Positions 63,813 to 64,000 of a stretch of 64,000 nt of DNA are shown one piece after another. The stretch lies in NCBI RefSeq assembly GCF_910594005.1, contig NC_057831.1, positions 44,970,001-45,034,000 of the forward strand. The letters run 5' to 3'. The DNA is from Cervus elaphus. Taxonomy: Eukaryota; Chordata; Mammalia; Artiodactyla; Cervidae. How positions within the stretch are numbered: position 1 is the stretch's first letter; each line of letters opens with the position of its first letter. The position numbers were made by a program, and so were the translations under genes. The notes below the pieces were generated by a model. It saw only the letters and a list, made by a program, of their open reading frames with translations, searched no databases and was not told the origin of the DNA.

Positions 63813-64000
63813 TGCTTTTTATTGAATCTACTTTCAATAATTATTCCAACTAAGTAATCAAGGGTAGAAGTGGTATTATAAAAATTAACTAAAGAGGTAT
63901 ATTGAGTCTTAGAAAATACTTTTCCTTATAAACCTTTAAGAATACAATCTCATAAAGTAGGGGTGATCTAGGGGTGTTTTACTATTTACAGTATAATTCT

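Noticed and set aside
61421..64000. Last coding exon of ZCCHC4
   Set aside because: I looked for an exon in the matching phase encoding a basic, Lys/Arg-rich tail and found none; the region is intron sequence, mariner and SINEs.
1..64000. CRISPR arrays, operons, phage or other prokaryotic systems
   Set aside because: Introns, LINEs and SINEs throughout show this is a mammalian nuclear locus; no regularly spaced repeats were seen.

Overview
This window is nuclear DNA from a ruminant (Pecora, probably a bovid). The evidence is its repeats: many BovB (RTE) LINEs, Bov-tA/BOV-A2 tRNA-type SINEs, CHR-type SINEs, ruminant L1 and a mariner of the Hsmar1/BTMAR type. Older MIR, L2, L3/CR1, MER5A and Tigger-like elements lie beneath them. 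The window cannot separate cattle from other bovids.

The only host protein-coding gene I can support is ZCCHC4, on the plus strand. It encodes the zinc-finger enzyme known in human as the 28S rRNA N6-adenosine methyltransferase. Twelve coding exons were placed between 8775 and 61420. All introns begin GT and end AG, and the reading phase is continuous for 468 codons plus two bases. They cover the GRF finger, a C2H2 finger, the SAM-binding core, the DPPF catalytic motif at residues 276-279, the Cys/His-rich region and the CCHC knuckle at 445-458. The final exon, roughly 45 codons judging by the human protein, lies beyond the right edge.

Layout: 1-8630 is intergenic and repeat-rich. 8630-8960 is a CpG-island promoter holding exon 1. 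Exons 2 and 3 follow closely. Intron 3 (10536-33261, 22.7 kb) holds a minus-strand STMN1 processed pseudogene, an L1 copy whose 5' part is inverted, and a near full-length L1 carrying two BovB insertions. Intron 5 (34043-42577) holds older L1 pieces, a young L1 tail and a BovB. Introns 6-10 hold exons 7-10 with inverted BovB copies on either side. Intron 12 holds a broken mariner split by a SINE.

I found no new gene system. The best leads are a possible alternative terminal exon in intron 3 (frame-compatible, with stop codon and AATAAA overlapping), a 25-bp apparently templated filler at a BovB 5' junction, two LINE insertions with 5' inversions, and long inverted BovB pairs that could loop out ZCCHC4 exons. 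Repeat boundaries are read by eye; those backed by target-site duplications (TSDs) are the most reliable.
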